Shown here in pieces: positions 52,776-62,573 of a DNA stretch of 64,000 nt. The stretch lies in the NCBI GenBank assembly GCA_014595895.1, contig JABUKB010000004.1, positions 124,001-188,000 of the forward strand. Reading direction: 5' to 3'. Numbering within the stretch: position 1 is the first letter of the stretch; each line of letters opens with the position of its first letter. The position numbers and the translations under genes are program-made. The DNA is from Lysinibacillus odysseyi (GTDB taxonomy: Bacteria > Bacillota > Bacilli > Bacillales_A > Planococcaceae). Below the pieces are notes generated by a model that was not told the origin of the DNA, ran no database searches, and saw only the letters and a list, made by a program, of their open reading frames with translations.

Positions 52776-53762
52776 CTAATCGCTTGCACCAATCTGTAAT
52801 TTTTTCTGCAACTTATCCTCCGTAAAAATCCACCCTGTATAAGAGTTCGTGACATGTAAATCTTTGTCAACATGAGCAACAGCAACGAAAGGATAACGAT
52901 CATTACTTCGGTAACGCAAATCAATGAGACGTACCTCTGTTAAATCATTTTCTAGCTCGGAAATCTCCCAGCGATAAATAGGTGAAAAGGAAATAAATGA
53001 TTGTAAATTAGCATCGCGCAATGCTGCTTCCACAACAGGTGTGCGCGGCAATGGGTGAATCTCGAATTTATCGTAAATATTGACCGAGCGGCGATATGCC
53101 CGACCTACGTAATAATGCGTTTTCGAAGCTGCTGCTACACGCCAGTAGAAGAAGCGCATAGTTGGTGCCACAATTACATATTCCTCATCTTGTAACGTAT
53201 AATGAACCGCTTTTTTCACTGCCCTTTGGACAAAGAAACGTAACACATAGTAAAAAGCAATCAAGATATACATGATACTGAATGTCCAAACAGGATTGGC
53301 GCCTAAAAGCCAAGCTAAAATACCGATACAGTGAGCCCCAAAAATGTAAGGGTCAAATGTATTGATCGTGCCAAGTGCTACCCACTTTTTGGTGAATGGT
53401 CGAAAAGCTTGTGTCCCGTAAGCATTAAAAATATCAACAAAGACATGTAAAAAGACAGCAATTTGTGTCCATAGCCATAAGTGCAAGTAGTTGGCGTCCG
53501 GCACAAATAACGCTACAATAGCCGTGATGGCAAGCGGCCAAAATAATGTAGCAGGGATTGAATGGGTAATCCCGCGATGATGGCGTATATAAACTGCATT
53601 ATTTCGAAGCTTTAAAACAGTATCGATATCCGGTGCTTGTTGTCCTAAAATTGTGCCAGCCATCACAGCCCCAAACATGGCAGGATTACTTGCCACAACT
53701 GGATCAGCTAGTGCAAGACCGCCAATTGTAATACCCATCACTAAATGTGTACCTGTATCCAA
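52776..53762 (-). CDS. yfhP: Membrane-bound metal-dependent hydrolase YfhP
   Basis: 328 residues. The N-terminal half is the DUF457/YdjM domain with four or five helices and putative metal ligands in DTGTHLVMG, PDIDTVL and HHRGITHS. The C-terminal half is soluble. The family is poorly characterised; B. subtilis YfhP has been described as a regulator or hydrolase. Start: TTG 53762 is chosen since AAGGAG directly abuts the TTG at 53771. It sits next to mutY as in B. subtilis. Confidence 0.88.
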   Translation of the reverse strand: MDTGTHLVMGITIGGLALADPVVASNPAMFGAVMAGTILGQQAPDIDTVLKLRNNAVYIRHHRGITHSIPATLFWPLAITAIVALFVPDANYLHLWLWTQIAVFLHVFVDIFNAYGTQAFRPFTKKWVALGTINTFDPYIFGAHCIGILAWLLGANPVWTFSIMYILIAFYYVLRFFVQRAVKKAVHYTLQDEEYVIVAPTMRFFYWRVAAASKTHYYVGRAYRRSVNIYDKFEIHPLPRTPVVEAALRDANLQSFISFSPIYRWEISELENDLTEVRLIDLRYRSNDRYPFVAVAHVDKDLHVTNSYTGWIFTEDKLQKKLQIGASD

Positions 53763-53883
53763 AAAAATCAACTCCTTGTATATTGAAGTTCAATATACGA
53801 ATAGCGGGAATATTTAACAAATATCCTTATTGATATAATATACCCTTTATAGACAAATTAAAATCGAATTATAGGTGAATACT

Positions 53884-54927
53884 ATGAACTATCCATATAA
53901 AAAAGAGTTTCAAAAAGAATTAGTCGAATGGTTTAAACGTGAAAAGCGTGATCTTCCGTGGAGACGTACAAGGGATCCATATAAAATTTGGGTCTCTGAG
54001 GTAATGCTTCAGCAAACGCGTGTCAATGCAGTCATTCCGTATTTCAATCGCTTTGTCGAAAAATTTCCGACCCCAGAAATTTTTGCTTATGCTCCCGAAG
54101 AAGATATTTTGAAAATGTGGGAAGGACTGGGCTATTACTCGCGTGTGCGCAATCTCCAAGCAGGAGTTCGCGAAGTAGTGGAAACATACGGTGGTACTGT
54201 GCCAGATAATCGTGCCGATATTTCCAAACTAAAAGGAGTCGGACCTTACACAGCAGGGGCAGTGCTTAGCATCGCATATGGCAAACCGGAGCATGCCGTT
54301 GATGGCAATGTCATGCGTGTATTGAGTCGCGTTTTGCATATATATGATGATATCGCTCTCCCCAAAACGAAAAAAATATTTGAGGAAGCGGTCACAGAAT
54401 TGATTGATCCAAACAATGCTTCATCGTTCAATCAGGGGTTGATGGAGCTAGGAGCGCTTATTTGTACGCCTACATCACCTAAATGTTTGCTATGCCCAGT
54501 TCGTGAATACTGTCGTGCATTTGAAGCAGGAGATGCAAGTGACTTGCCTGTAAAAACGAAAAAAACAAAAATGAAGCATTTATATTATAAAGCATATATT
54601 GCTGTTGATGAGCAGGGGCGTTTTTTACTGGAAAAACGAGGGGAACAAGGTTTACTTGCTAACTTATGGCAATTCCCGCTCATTGATCGACAAGAAAATG
54701 AACAACCTCTTGAAATGTTTGCTCAGCAATATGATGTGGAAGTAACGCAAAATAAAGGTGAAATTATTCATTTTAAACATGTGTTTTCACACTTAACATG
54801 GCATATTGAAGCTGAATTATTACATGTAAAATCAAATAATGAGGAACAATTTTTCACACCGCAACAAATTGCCGTGTTACCAATGCCTGTGCCGATGTTA
54901 AAGATTTGGCAAGAATTGAATGCATAA
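53884..54927 (+). CDS. mutY: A/G-specific adenine glycosylase MutY
   Basis: 347 residues. Catalytic Glu39 lies in SEVMLQQTRV. The helix-hairpin-helix LKGVGPYTAGA, the AVDGNVMR Asp and a C-x6-C-x2-C-x5-C cluster (CTPTSPKCLLCPVREYC) follow, then a C-terminal NUDIX-like domain that reads 8-oxoguanine. It excises adenine opposite 8-oxoG. Start: ATG 53884 after AGGTG; GTG 53875 is too close to that site. Confidence 0.95.
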   Translation: MNYPYKKEFQKELVEWFKREKRDLPWRRTRDPYKIWVSEVMLQQTRVNAVIPYFNRFVEKFPTPEIFAYAPEEDILKMWEGLGYYSRVRNLQAGVREVVETYGGTVPDNRADISKLKGVGPYTAGAVLSIAYGKPEHAVDGNVMRVLSRVLHIYDDIALPKTKKIFEEAVTELIDPNNASSFNQGLMELGALICTPTSPKCLLCPVREYCRAFEAGDASDLPVKTKKTKMKHLYYKAYIAVDEQGRFLLEKRGEQGLLANLWQFPLIDRQENEQPLEMFAQQYDVEVTQNKGEIIHFKHVFSHLTWHIEAELLHVKSNNEEQFFTPQQIAVLPMPVPMLKIWQELNA

Positions 54928-54950
54928 ATAAAGCCGTGCAGGACAAATTA
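54922..54950 (+). promoter_or_regulatory. Sigma-G-type promoter of the small spore protein
   Basis: GCATA (54922-54926, inside the mutY stop region) and CAAATTA (54944-54950) are separated by 17 bp. One -10 position differs from CATNNTA. Confidence 0.55.
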
Positions 54951-54972
54951 ATAGCACGGAGGTGAGTTCATC

Positions 54973-55146
54973 ATGAGCAGAAATCAAAATGAAAACAACC
55001 AAAATCGTAACAACGAGCAACGCAATCGCCAAGCTCAGCAAAACAATCAGCAAAATAACGAGGAGTTTGCGAACGAGCAAGATTTCCGTCAGCTATTAGA
55101 ACAAAATAACAAAAATCAACAAAAACAAAACCGCCGAAACCGATAG
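54973..55146 (+). CDS. Q/N-rich small spore protein (gamma-type SASP-like)
   Basis: 57 residues: 15 Asn, 15 Gln and 9 Arg. NNEEFANEQDFRQLLEQNN recalls the E-F-A...Q repeats of gamma-type SASP (SspE), and the gene lies where sspE is found between mutY and ygaB/ygaC in B. subtilis. It has one EFA unit rather than two, so it may be a minimal gamma-SASP, a nitrogen store for germination. GGAGGTG precedes ATG 54973, and a sigma-G-type promoter lies upstream. Confidence 0.7.
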   Translation: MSRNQNENNQNRNNEQRNRQAQQNNQQNNEEFANEQDFRQLLEQNNKNQQKQNRRNR

Positions 55147-55164
55147 TATTATGCGGTAAAAAGT

Positions 55165-55203
55165 CAAAAAGCTAGGTTGCGTCTACGCAATCTAGCTTTT
55201 TTG
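55165..55203 (+). terminator. Terminator after the spore protein gene
   Basis: AAAAAGCTAGGTTGCGT and ACGCAATCTAGCTTTTT pair with one G-T mismatch and are followed by TTG. Confidence 0.85.
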
Positions 55204-55344
55204 TTGTAAGAAAAGTTAATTTATAGCATTTTTTTACAACCTATTAAGGAATTATGGTTTTCTAACTACAACTTTTATGTATCCATTGCTATAATATAAA
55301 GGAAACGGCTAATTTTAGCATAGACGAAAAGGTGGGCTTCGGAG

Positions 55345-55914
55345 ATGGCATTACCAGCAGAGGGTGAAACGATACAAATACATAGCTATAAACATAATGG
55401 CCGCATCCACCGTGTCTGGCAAGAAACGATGGTTCTAAAAGGAACGAATAAAGTTGTGATTGGTGCTAATGAAAAAACATTGGTGACGGAATCGGATGGG
55501 CGTACATGGTTAACGCGTGAGCCATCTATTTGTTATTTTCATGCAGAGCACTGGTTTAATATTATTTGTATGCTTAGGGAAGATGGTGTGTATTATTATT
55601 GCAATATGAGTTCGCCATTTGTATATGACAGTACAGCATTAAAATATATCGATTATGACTTGGACGTAAAAGTGTTCCCCGATATGTCTTACACATTACT
55701 CGATGAGGATGAGTATGAGCAGCATAAAAAGGAAATGGACTATCCGGAGGCAATCGATAAAATTTTAAAGCGCAATGTTACAAAGCTCATTAGTTGGATT
55801 CAGCAACGCCGAGGACCATTTGCCCCTGACTTTATTGAAGTATGGACCAGCCGCTATGAATTGTATCGCGATATCCAGACAAATCAACAATCGAATGTAA
55901 AAGAGGATGAATAA
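55345..55914 (+). CDS. ygaC: DUF402 protein YgaC
   Basis: 189 residues. The DUF402 core is seen in [28 protein letters not shown] and [15 protein letters not shown], with the acidic cluster [10 protein letters not shown] that binds Mg in related nucleoside-diphosphate phosphatases such as Ntdp. A nucleotide phosphatase role is inferred from those relatives. Start: ATG 55345 after AAGGTGG. Synteny with B. subtilis ygaC supports the call. Confidence 0.88.
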   Translation: MALPAEGETIQIHSYKHNGRIHRVWQETMVLKGTNKVVIGANEKTLVTESDGRTWLTREPSICYFHAEHWFNIICMLREDGVYYYCNMSSPFVYDSTALKYIDYDLDVKVFPDMSYTLLDEDEYEQHKKEMDYPEAIDKILKRNVTKLISWIQQRRGPFAPDFIEVWTSRYELYRDIQTNQQSNVKEDE

Positions 55915-55949
55915 AATCGATCTTAGAGCTTGTTCTCTCAAAACATAAG

Positions 55950-55994
55950 AAGCATTTGGCAAGAGTTAAGATGACTCTGCTGGATGCTTTTTGT
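55950..55994 (+). terminator. Terminator after ygaC
   Basis: AGCATTTGGCAAGAGT pairs imperfectly with ACTCTGCTGGATGCT, followed by TTTTTG. Confidence 0.6.
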
Positions 55995-56112
55995 TTTTCA
56001 GTGGAGGCTTTTTACGCTGATCAAGAAGAAGCTCTAATAGGCAGATATGGATATTTTGAAAATTAAGTATGGTATGATGGGATTTGTTGAAAAGTGAAGA
56101 ACTGTAAAGGAA

Positions 56113-57870
56113 GTGTTGCTAGTCTTGGATAGTATCAAACGATATATGCGCTTTGTAAAGCCGTATAAATGGTTTTTAATACTGACAATCGCCATCGGTC
56201 TATTAAAATTTGCGATTCCTCTTTTTATTCCGTACGTGATTCAAATTATAGTGGACGATATTTTATTAGCAGATGCAATGACAACGGAAGAAAAAATCAG
56301 TGAGTTATTTTACTGGTTAAGCATTGCTTTCTTCCTGACGTTTATTGTGAGGCCGCCTGTAGAATATTACCGTCAATATTTTGCTCAAAATTTAAGTAAT
56401 AGCATTTTATTTGATATTCGTAAAGAGCTGTATGGTCATCTACAAAAGCTCAGCTTGAAATACTATGCCAATACAAGGGCAGGGGAGGTCATTTCCCGTG
56501 TCATTAATGATGTAGAACAAACGAAAAACTTCGTCATGACAGGACTGATGAATCTCTGGCTGGATTTGGCGACGATTATTATCGTAATCATTATTATGTT
56601 GACGATGGATTGGAAGTTAACGATTGTGGCGTTAGTAGCGTTACCGCTTTATGCAATCAGCGTGAAATATTTCTTCGGTCGTCTGCGTCGCTTAACAAAG
56701 GATCGCTCTCAAGCTTTAGCGGGGGTACAAAGTTATCTGCATGAGCGGGTAGCTGGCATGAGTATTATCAAAAGCTTTACCTTGGAAAAGCACGAGCAAC
56801 GAATTTTCGATGAAACGAACGGTGAATTCTTGGATAAGGCACTTGCCCAATCACGATGGAACGCCAAGTCTTTTGCTGTCATCAATACAATTACAGAAGT
56901 GGCACCGCTATTCGTTATTGCTTATGCCGGTTACCAAGTAATTCAAGGGAGTTTGCAAATAGGGGTCATGGTTGCTTTTTACGTCTATATTGAACGTTTA
57001 TATAATCCACTGCGCCGCTTAGTGAGCTCTTCTACAACGTTAACCCAATCCATTGCTTCGATGGATCGAATGTTTGAGTTAATGGACGAGGATTATGATA
57101 TAAAAGAGCAGCCAAATGCACAAAAGCTAACTACAATACAAGGGAAATTACAATTTGAAAATGTCAAATTCCGTTATGAAGAAAGCGGCAAGTCGATATT
57201 GAATAATGTAAGCTTTACGATTGAACCAGGGCAAACCGCTGCCTTTGTCGGGATGAGCGGGGGCGGTAAATCGACCATTGTCAGCTTGATTCCGCGTTTC
57301 TACGATACAACATCCGGTAGGGTAAAGATAGATGATATAGATGTACGTGATACAACTTTAGAATCCTTACGTTCTCAAATCGGTATTGTTTTGCAGGATA
57401 ACATTTTATTTAGTGATTCAGTAAAGCAAAATATTTTAATGGGAAATCCGCATGCCACAGATGAAGAAATAATCGCAGCCGCTAAAGCAGCCAATGCCCA
57501 TGAGTTTATTATGGGCTTGCCAGAGGGTTATGACACAAAAGTCGGTGAACGCGGCGTGAAATTATCAGGTGGACAAAAGCAACGTGTAGCCATTGCGCGT
57601 GTTTTCCTAAAAAATCCACCGGTGCTAGTATTAGATGAAGCGACATCGGCATTGGATTTAGAGAGTGAATCATTAATTCAAGACTCATTAGACCGTTTAG
57701 CCCATGATCGTACAACGATTGTTATTGCACACCGACTGTCTACGATTACTCATGCAGACAAAATTTTTGTCATTGAGCATGGACAAGTGGTCGAAGAGGG
57801 AACTCATGCACAACTAATGGCTGAGCAAGGTGCCTATTATCAATTATTCCAAATTCAAAAATTAGATTAA
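56113..57870 (+). CDS. ygaD: ABC transporter (exporter type) YgaD
   Basis: About 585 residues: a six-helix type-1 exporter membrane domain (1-330) fused to an ATPase with Walker A GMSGGGKSTI, Q-loop LQDN, signature LSGGQKQRVAIAR, Walker B VLVLDEATSALD and H-loop IAHRLST. It works as a homodimer; the substrate is unknown, likely lipid or drug-like. The start is uncertain: GTG 56113, TTG 56116 and TTG 56125 lie close behind AAAGGAAG. Homologues begin near the D-S-I-K that follows the last. Confidence 0.93.
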   Translation: MLLVLDSIKRYMRFVKPYKWFLILTIAIGLLKFAIPLFIPYVIQIIVDDILLADAMTTEEKISELFYWLSIAFFLTFIVRPPVEYYRQYFAQNLSNSILFDIRKELYGHLQKLSLKYYANTRAGEVISRVINDVEQTKNFVMTGLMNLWLDLATIIIVIIIMLTMDWKLTIVALVALPLYAISVKYFFGRLRRLTKDRSQALAGVQSYLHERVAGMSIIKSFTLEKHEQRIFDETNGEFLDKALAQSRWNAKSFAVINTITEVAPLFVIAYAGYQVIQGSLQIGVMVAFYVYIERLYNPLRRLVSSSTTLTQSIASMDRMFELMDEDYDIKEQPNAQKLTTIQGKLQFENVKFRYEESGKSILNNVSFTIEPGQTAAFVGMSGGGKSTIVSLIPRFYDTTSGRVKIDDIDVRDTTLESLRSQIGIVLQDNILFSDSVKQNILMGNPHATDEEIIAAAKAANAHEFIMGLPEGYDTKVGERGVKLSGGQKQRVAIARVFLKNPPVLVLDEATSALDLESESLIQDSLDRLAHDRTTIVIAHRLSTITHADKIFVIEHGQVVEEGTHAQLMAEQGAYYQLFQIQKLD

Positions 57871-57874
57871 TCCA

Positions 57875-57915
57875 TAAAAAGACGATGTTGCGAAGTTGCA
57901 ACATCGTCTTTTTTA
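57875..57915. terminator. Bidirectional terminator, ygaD and the FUSC gene
   Basis: AAAAAGACGATGTTGC and GCAACATCGTCTTTT form a 15-bp stem between convergent genes. Confidence 0.9.
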
Positions 57916-59004
57916 ATAAAAATCTGCTTCTAGATCGCTGTTTTTTTCTTTGCCATGATAGTTTCGATAAGAAACAATGAGCGTATCCATATGCTCCAAG
58001 TTTTCTTCGTAGTCTAATATGCGAGATAAAATATAGAGTAAGTGATAGCTCGAAAACTCTTCTTCATCCTCTTGTTCCTGTGCAAGAGAGATTTGCTTGA
58101 TGAAAATTTCCATGACTTCATTACGCTGTAAATATTCATCCTGCAGTGCCCATTGGGAAATTTCCGGTCGTAATTTCCCAGTATATTTTAAAAGTAATTG
58201 CTCATGGTACGTAAGTAAAAAGTCAAGTCGCTCTTGAATCATTAAGCGAAATTGCTCAGGCAAGTGACTAATTTCATTTTCATGCTTATGCAAACGATGG
58301 AGCAGCTCTAAGCTTTTTCTAGAAGTCAATATCATTTGACGATAGACGACTAGCTTGCGGACTTTGGCATTTTTCTTGTCGTGCAAATAATGGCGCTCTT
58401 CCTTATAAAAGTCATACAATTTTTCAATATCATTCATGCGATTAGATAATTTACGTAACGCCATTTTTGTGGACGTATGCTCGCTTGCTTGACGAATAGC
58501 CAGTCGTGTCCAGCGAATAATATCGTCCTGTAATGAGTTGATATTTGTAAAAAGCTTTACTTCATAGCGCGGCGGTAAAAATACTAAATTGACAACAAAA
58601 GCCGCAAATACACCAACCATCACCGCGGCAAAACGCATAAGCCCGAACATAAGGAAGTCATCGCCCTGTACCTCCATAACTGCGACAACAGTTACGAGCG
58701 CCAAAGTTAAAGACTTCTCTAGTTTAAACTTAATCATTAAGCCCATTACAACAATAGCTGCAATACCAACCGCTACAATATGATGGCCAAACACCATACC
58801 GAAAATAACAGCGACAATCGCACCGATTAAATTCCCCTGTATTTGCTCAAGTATCGTCAGATAGGAACGGTAAATAGACGGTTGAATCGCAAAAATCGCA
58901 GCGATTCCTGCAAAAACAGGAGAAGGAATGTTAAGCAATTGTGCAAGAAATAATGCAAACACAATGGCTACACCAGTTTTAAATACACGTGCTCCTAATT
59001 TCAT
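57913..59004 (-). CDS. FUSC/DUF939 family aromatic-acid-exporter-like protein (YgaE-like)
   Basis: 363 residues. The N-terminal half has about six membrane helices (GARVFKTGVAIVFALFLAQ opens it, and PSIYRSYLTILEQIQGNLIGAIVAV includes the family motif). The C-terminal half is a soluble helical domain. The family exports aromatic acids or similar compounds, by analogy. It starts 29 bp after gsaB and probably shares its transcript. RBS GAGGG before ATG 59004. Confidence 0.85.
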   Translation of the reverse strand: MKLGARVFKTGVAIVFALFLAQLLNIPSPVFAGIAAIFAIQPSIYRSYLTILEQIQGNLIGAIVAVIFGMVFGHHIVAVGIAAIVVMGLMIKFKLEKSLTLALVTVVAVMEVQGDDFLMFGLMRFAAVMVGVFAAFVVNLVFLPPRYEVKLFTNINSLQDDIIRWTRLAIRQASEHTSTKMALRKLSNRMNDIEKLYDFYKEERHYLHDKKNAKVRKLVVYRQMILTSRKSLELLHRLHKHENEISHLPEQFRLMIQERLDFLLTYHEQLLLKYTGKLRPEISQWALQDEYLQRNEVMEIFIKQISLAQEQEDEEEFSSYHLLYILSRILDYEENLEHMDTLIVSYRNYHGKEKNSDLEADFY

Positions 59005-59033
59005 ATTGTGGAGCCCTCACTTTCTAAACGCTC

Positions 59034-60320
59034 TTAAAGTTGTGAAAAAGCATAATCAACCGCAGCAATCGTTTCTAGAACATCCTCTTCTGTATGTTCT
59101 GTCGTTAAGAACCAAGCTTCGTATTTAGAGGGAGCTAAGTTAATGCCTTTAGATAACATTAATTTAAAGAAACGTCCAAAAATTGCACCATCTGAATTTT
59201 CTGCTTGCTCATAGTTTTCAACAATTTCATTAGTAAAGTATAGAGACATTGCACCTTTTAGACGATTCAATGTCATCGTAATATTGTGCTTAGCAGCTGC
59301 TTCACGAATTCCTGCTTCGAGTAAAGCACCAAGACGGTCCATTTCTTCATAAACACCAGGCTTCGCTAATACTTCTAGACAAGCTATTCCAGCTAGCATA
59401 CTTGCTGGGTTACCGGCCATTGTCCCTGCTTGATAAGCTGGTCCAAGTGGCGCGACTGTTTCCATGATTTCTTTTTTGCCGCCGTAAGCCCCAATTGGCA
59501 AGCCACCTCCGATTACTTTCCCCATTGCAACTAAATCTGGTGTTAAACCAAGCATCGTATGTGCAGCCCCGTAATGGAAGCGGAATGCCGTAATGACCTC
59601 GTCGTGAATTGTCAGTGCACCGTACTCTTTTGCTAATGCATGCACATGCTCTAAAAATCCAGGTTTAGGTTCTACAATTCCGAAATTGCCCACGATTGGT
59701 TCAATTAAAATTGCGGCTACATCTTCACCCCATGTTTGCATAGCTAGTGTAAATTCTTCTTTATTATTAAATGGAACAGTGATCACTTCTGTTGCTACCG
59801 CTTGCGGAACACCTGCCGAGTCAGGTGAACCTAATGTAGCAGGGCCAGAGCCAGCAGCTACTAATACTTGATCGAAATGACCGTGATAGCATCCGGCGAA
59901 TTTGATGATTTTAGTGCGACCCGTATAAGCGCGTGCTACACGAACCGTTGTCATGACAGCCTCTGTGCCCGAGTTATTGAAACGGACCTTGTCTAATGTA
60001 GGGATTGCTTCTTTTAACATTTTTGCGAATGTTACTTCATGTTCTGTCGGTGTACCGTATAATACCCCTGTTTCCGCAGCATGGGCGATGGCTTTCGCGA
60101 TATGAGGATGCCCATGCCCTGTAACGATTGGTCCGTATGCGGCTAAATAATCGATATAACGATTACCATCTACATCCCAAAAATAAGCGCCTTTCCCGCG
60201 TGCCATGACAACGGGTGCACCGCCACCTACCGCCTTATAAGAACGCGATGGGCTATTCACTCCACCGACGATATGCTCGCAAGCTTCTCTGTATATTGCT
60301 TCTGATTTTGAATGATTCAT
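59034..60320 (-). CDS. gsaB: Glutamate-1-semialdehyde 2,1-aminomutase
   Basis: 428 residues of class III PLP aminotransferase fold. [20 protein letters not shown] (phosphate site), HDEVITAFR (PLP-ring Asp) and [16 protein letters not shown] with the Schiff-base Lys are present. It makes 5-aminolevulinate for heme. B. subtilis carries hemL and a second copy gsaB in this same place, so this is the gsaB-type copy. Start: ATG 60320 after GGAGG. Antisense to bcp, with divergent promoters between. Confidence 0.93.
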   Translation of the reverse strand: MNHSKSEAIYREACEHIVGGVNSPSRSYKAVGGGAPVVMARGKGAYFWDVDGNRYIDYLAAYGPIVTGHGHPHIAKAIAHAAETGVLYGTPTEHEVTFAKMLKEAIPTLDKVRFNNSGTEAVMTTVRVARAYTGRTKIIKFAGCYHGHFDQVLVAAGSGPATLGSPDSAGVPQAVATEVITVPFNNKEEFTLAMQTWGEDVAAILIEPIVGNFGIVEPKPGFLEHVHALAKEYGALTIHDEVITAFRFHYGAAHTMLGLTPDLVAMGKVIGGGLPIGAYGGKKEIMETVAPLGPAYQAGTMAGNPASMLAGIACLEVLAKPGVYEEMDRLGALLEAGIREAAAKHNITMTLNRLKGAMSLYFTNEIVENYEQAENSDGAIFGRFFKLMLSKGINLAPSKYEAWFLTTEHTEEDVLETIAAVDYAFSQL

Positions 60321-60443
60321 TGTTTTTTGCCTCCAAGTACTATATGTACGTTCTATTGTAGTCTGAAATGAAATGAAACGCCAAAGAAATTGAAAGACTG
60401 GTGAGGATTAGAGTACGATAGAGAAAAGAGTGGAGGGATTTAG

Positions 60444-60905
60444 ATGGAACTGTTAAATAAGCAGGCCCCGGATTTTACATTAGAAAATGAAAAGGGGGAG
60501 AAAGTGAGTTTAGCTGATTTTAAAGGGAAGAATGTAGTGCTCTATTTTTACCCGAAGGATATGACACCGGGCTGTACGACCGAGGCTTGTGATTTTCGGG
60601 ATGCGCACGAGGATTTCTCGTCACTAAACGCGGTCATCTTAGGTGTGAGTATGGATGATGCGAACCGCCATACGAAGTTTATCGAAAAACATGGCTTGCC
60701 ATTTTCGTTATTAGTAGACGAAGATCATGCAGTAGCTGAAAAATATGGCGTATGGGTACTGAAGAAAATGTACGGACGTGAGTATATGGGGATTGAACGT
60801 TCGACATTTTTAATCAATGGAGAAGGCAAGGTAGTAGGGGAATGGCGTAAAGTTCGTGTGAAAAATCATATCGAGCAAGTGTTAGCTACATTAAAGGGGG
60901 AATAA
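60444..60905 (+). CDS. bcp: Thioredoxin-dependent peroxiredoxin Bcp
   Basis: 153 residues. The peroxidatic Cys44 in the TPGCTTEAC motif and Cys49 five residues on form the atypical two-cysteine arrangement of the Bcp/PrxQ class. It reduces hydroperoxides. Start: ATG 60444 after GTGGAGG. A dehydrogenase gene follows two bases after its stop codon, and perR is next, matching the bcp(ygaF)-perR order of B. subtilis. Confidence 0.94.
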   Translation: MELLNKQAPDFTLENEKGEKVSLADFKGKNVVLYFYPKDMTPGCTTEACDFRDAHEDFSSLNAVILGVSMDDANRHTKFIEKHGLPFSLLVDEDHAVAEKYGVWVLKKMYGREYMGIERSTFLINGEGKVVGEWRKVRVKNHIEQVLATLKGE

Positions 60906-60907
60906 GG

Positions 60908-61852
60908 ATGCGTGTTTATTTTACATTTGAGCCAAGACCGGATTTACGAGAGCCATTAGTGGCAGAGTTTCCGGAAGTGGATTTTGTATTTGAAAAAGGT
61001 ATTTCCGAAGAGCAACTACGTGCCGCGGATATTTTAGTGACGTATGGCGAGGATTTAACAGATCAGTTAATCGAAGTTGCTGAACGTTTACAATGGATAT
61101 TTGTAGCGTCAGCTGGAATGGAAAAGATGCCTGCGGAAGCAATTGCAGCACGCAATATTTATGTATCGAATGTCCGAGGCATCCATAAAAAGCCGATGAC
61201 GGAATCTGTATTAGCTCATATTTTAGCATTGAAGCGCGGACTGCCTGCTATTTATGAACAGCAATCACGTACAGAATGGAATAAACGTTTACAGTTGACG
61301 GAACTGAATGGCAGCAAGGCGCTCATTTTAGGACCAGGCGCTATTGGACAAGAAATCGGAAGACTATTGCAGGCGTTTGGTGTACATACGATTGGTATCA
61401 ATAACAGCGGTACAGCATCTAGTCATATGAATGAGACTTATCCTATTACGGAACTAATTCATCATTTACCAAAGGCTGATATTATTATTTCTATTTTACC
61501 GAGCACAGATAAGACAAGATATCTATTAGATGAAAGCTATTTTGAAGCAATGAAGGATTCAGCAATCTTTCTGAATTTCGGGCGCGGTGATTTAGTAGCA
61601 GAATCCGTTCTGATTGATGCGTTGCAGAAAAATAAAATAGCCCACGCAGTATTGGATGTTTTTGAGGAAGAGCCGTTAAGTGAAAAGAGTCCACTGTGGC
61701 AATTATCAAATGCTACTATATCTCCTCATATTTCAAGTCATTCTTCTAGATACGTGGAACGGAGCTTGGCTATTTTTAAACCAAGTTTACAAGCCTGGCT
61801 AAAGGGAGAACGTGAACTAGAAAATGAAGTGGATATTTTACGTGGCTATTAG
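60908..61852 (+). CDS. D-2-hydroxyacid dehydrogenase family protein
   Basis: 314 residues. The NAD-binding GPGAIGQEIGRLL, the RGDLVAESVLIDAL segment, the catalytic ILPSTDKTR loop and the C-terminal His region SPHISSHSS match the D-isomer-specific 2-hydroxyacid dehydrogenases (glyoxylate/hydroxypyruvate or phosphoglycerate type). Substrate unknown. It begins two bases after bcp, with AAAGGGGG as its site, so bcp and this gene form an operon. Confidence 0.9.
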   Translation: MRVYFTFEPRPDLREPLVAEFPEVDFVFEKGISEEQLRAADILVTYGEDLTDQLIEVAERLQWIFVASAGMEKMPAEAIAARNIYVSNVRGIHKKPMTESVLAHILALKRGLPAIYEQQSRTEWNKRLQLTELNGSKALILGPGAIGQEIGRLLQAFGVHTIGINNSGTASSHMNETYPITELIHHLPKADIIISILPSTDKTRYLLDESYFEAMKDSAIFLNFGRGDLVAESVLIDALQKNKIAHAVLDVFEEEPLSEKSPLWQLSNATISPHISSHSSRYVERSLAIFKPSLQAWLKGERELENEVDILRGY

Positions 61853-61932
61853 CATTATCAGTTAGAAAAAGTAATTGATAAAGGGACATCTTGAAATTTT
61901 TAGGTGAATAAAGTCTTCTGAATAAGCAATTG

Positions 61933-61979
61933 TTGACAAGAGGAGTTAACATTTCGTACACTAATTATAACGATTATAA
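61933..61979 (+). promoter_or_regulatory. perR promoter with overlapping PerR box
   Basis: TTGACA (61933-61938) and TACACT (61957-61962) are 18 bp apart. TTATAACGATTATAA (61965-61979) matches the PerR consensus at 13 of 14 positions and covers the expected start of transcription, giving autorepression. It also shows that perR cannot start at the earlier in-frame TTG codons. Confidence 0.75.
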
Positions 61980-62010
61980 ATTAAATTCGTATGAAATGAG
62001 GTGCATGGCG

Positions 62011-62460
62011 ATGTCTAATGACGTCCATTTAAAAGAAGCGTTAGACACGTTGAAGACTACGGGTGTTCGAATTACTCCACAGCGTCATGCTATTTTGGAA
62101 TATTTAATAAACTCAATGATTCATCCTACTGCTGATGATATATATAAAGCGTTGGAAGATAAGTTCCCTAATATGAGTGTGGCAACAGTATATAATAATT
62201 TGCGCGTTTTCCGCGAAGTAGGGCTTGTAAAAGAGCTGACTTATGGAGATGCGGCAAGTCGTTTTGATTTCGTAACGAATGATCATTATCATATGATTTG
62301 CGAAAGCTGTGGTAAGATTGTGGATTTCCATTACCCAGGTCTAAATGAAGTAGAGCAATTTGCTTCACACGTAACTGGCTTCCAAGTGAACTCGCATCGT
62401 TTAGAAGTATATGGCACTTGCCAAAACTGCTTAACGGGGCAAAATAAACAAGCATTATAA
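62011..62460 (+). CDS. perR: Peroxide-sensing repressor PerR
   Basis: 149 residues of the Fur family. The winged helix includes [11 protein letters not shown] and [13 protein letters not shown]. Regulatory-metal residues His38, Asp86, His92, His94 and Asp105 align with B. subtilis PerR, and structural zinc is held by C97-x2-C100 and C137-x2-C140. Metal-catalysed oxidation of the histidines by H2O2 releases DNA. Start: ATG 62011, seven bases after GAGGTG; earlier starts would lie upstream of its promoter. A terminator follows. Confidence 0.95.
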   Translation: MSNDVHLKEALDTLKTTGVRITPQRHAILEYLINSMIHPTADDIYKALEDKFPNMSVATVYNNLRVFREVGLVKELTYGDAASRFDFVTNDHYHMICESCGKIVDFHYPGLNEVEQFASHVTGFQVNSHRLEVYGTCQNCLTGQNKQAL

Positions 62461-62469
62461 CCATTGGAA

Positions 62470-62499
62470 CAAACCTAGCTAACTGGCTAGGTTTTTTTG
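62470..62499 (+). terminator. Terminator of perR
   Basis: AAACCTAGC and GCTAGGTTT pair around TAACTG and are followed by TTTTT. Confidence 0.88.
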
Positions 62500-62505
62500 T
62501 GCAAT

Positions 62506-62546
62506 AAAAAAGTGTAGACAAAGTTGAATTCCGACTTCATCTACAC
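62506..62546 (-). terminator. Terminator of ygzB
   Basis: GTGTAGACAAAGT and ACTTCATCTACAC form a long stem with one mismatch, with TTTTTT on the minus strand. Confidence 0.78.
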
Positions 62547-62573
62547 ATGCATAAGGAGAAAATTCCACCATTG

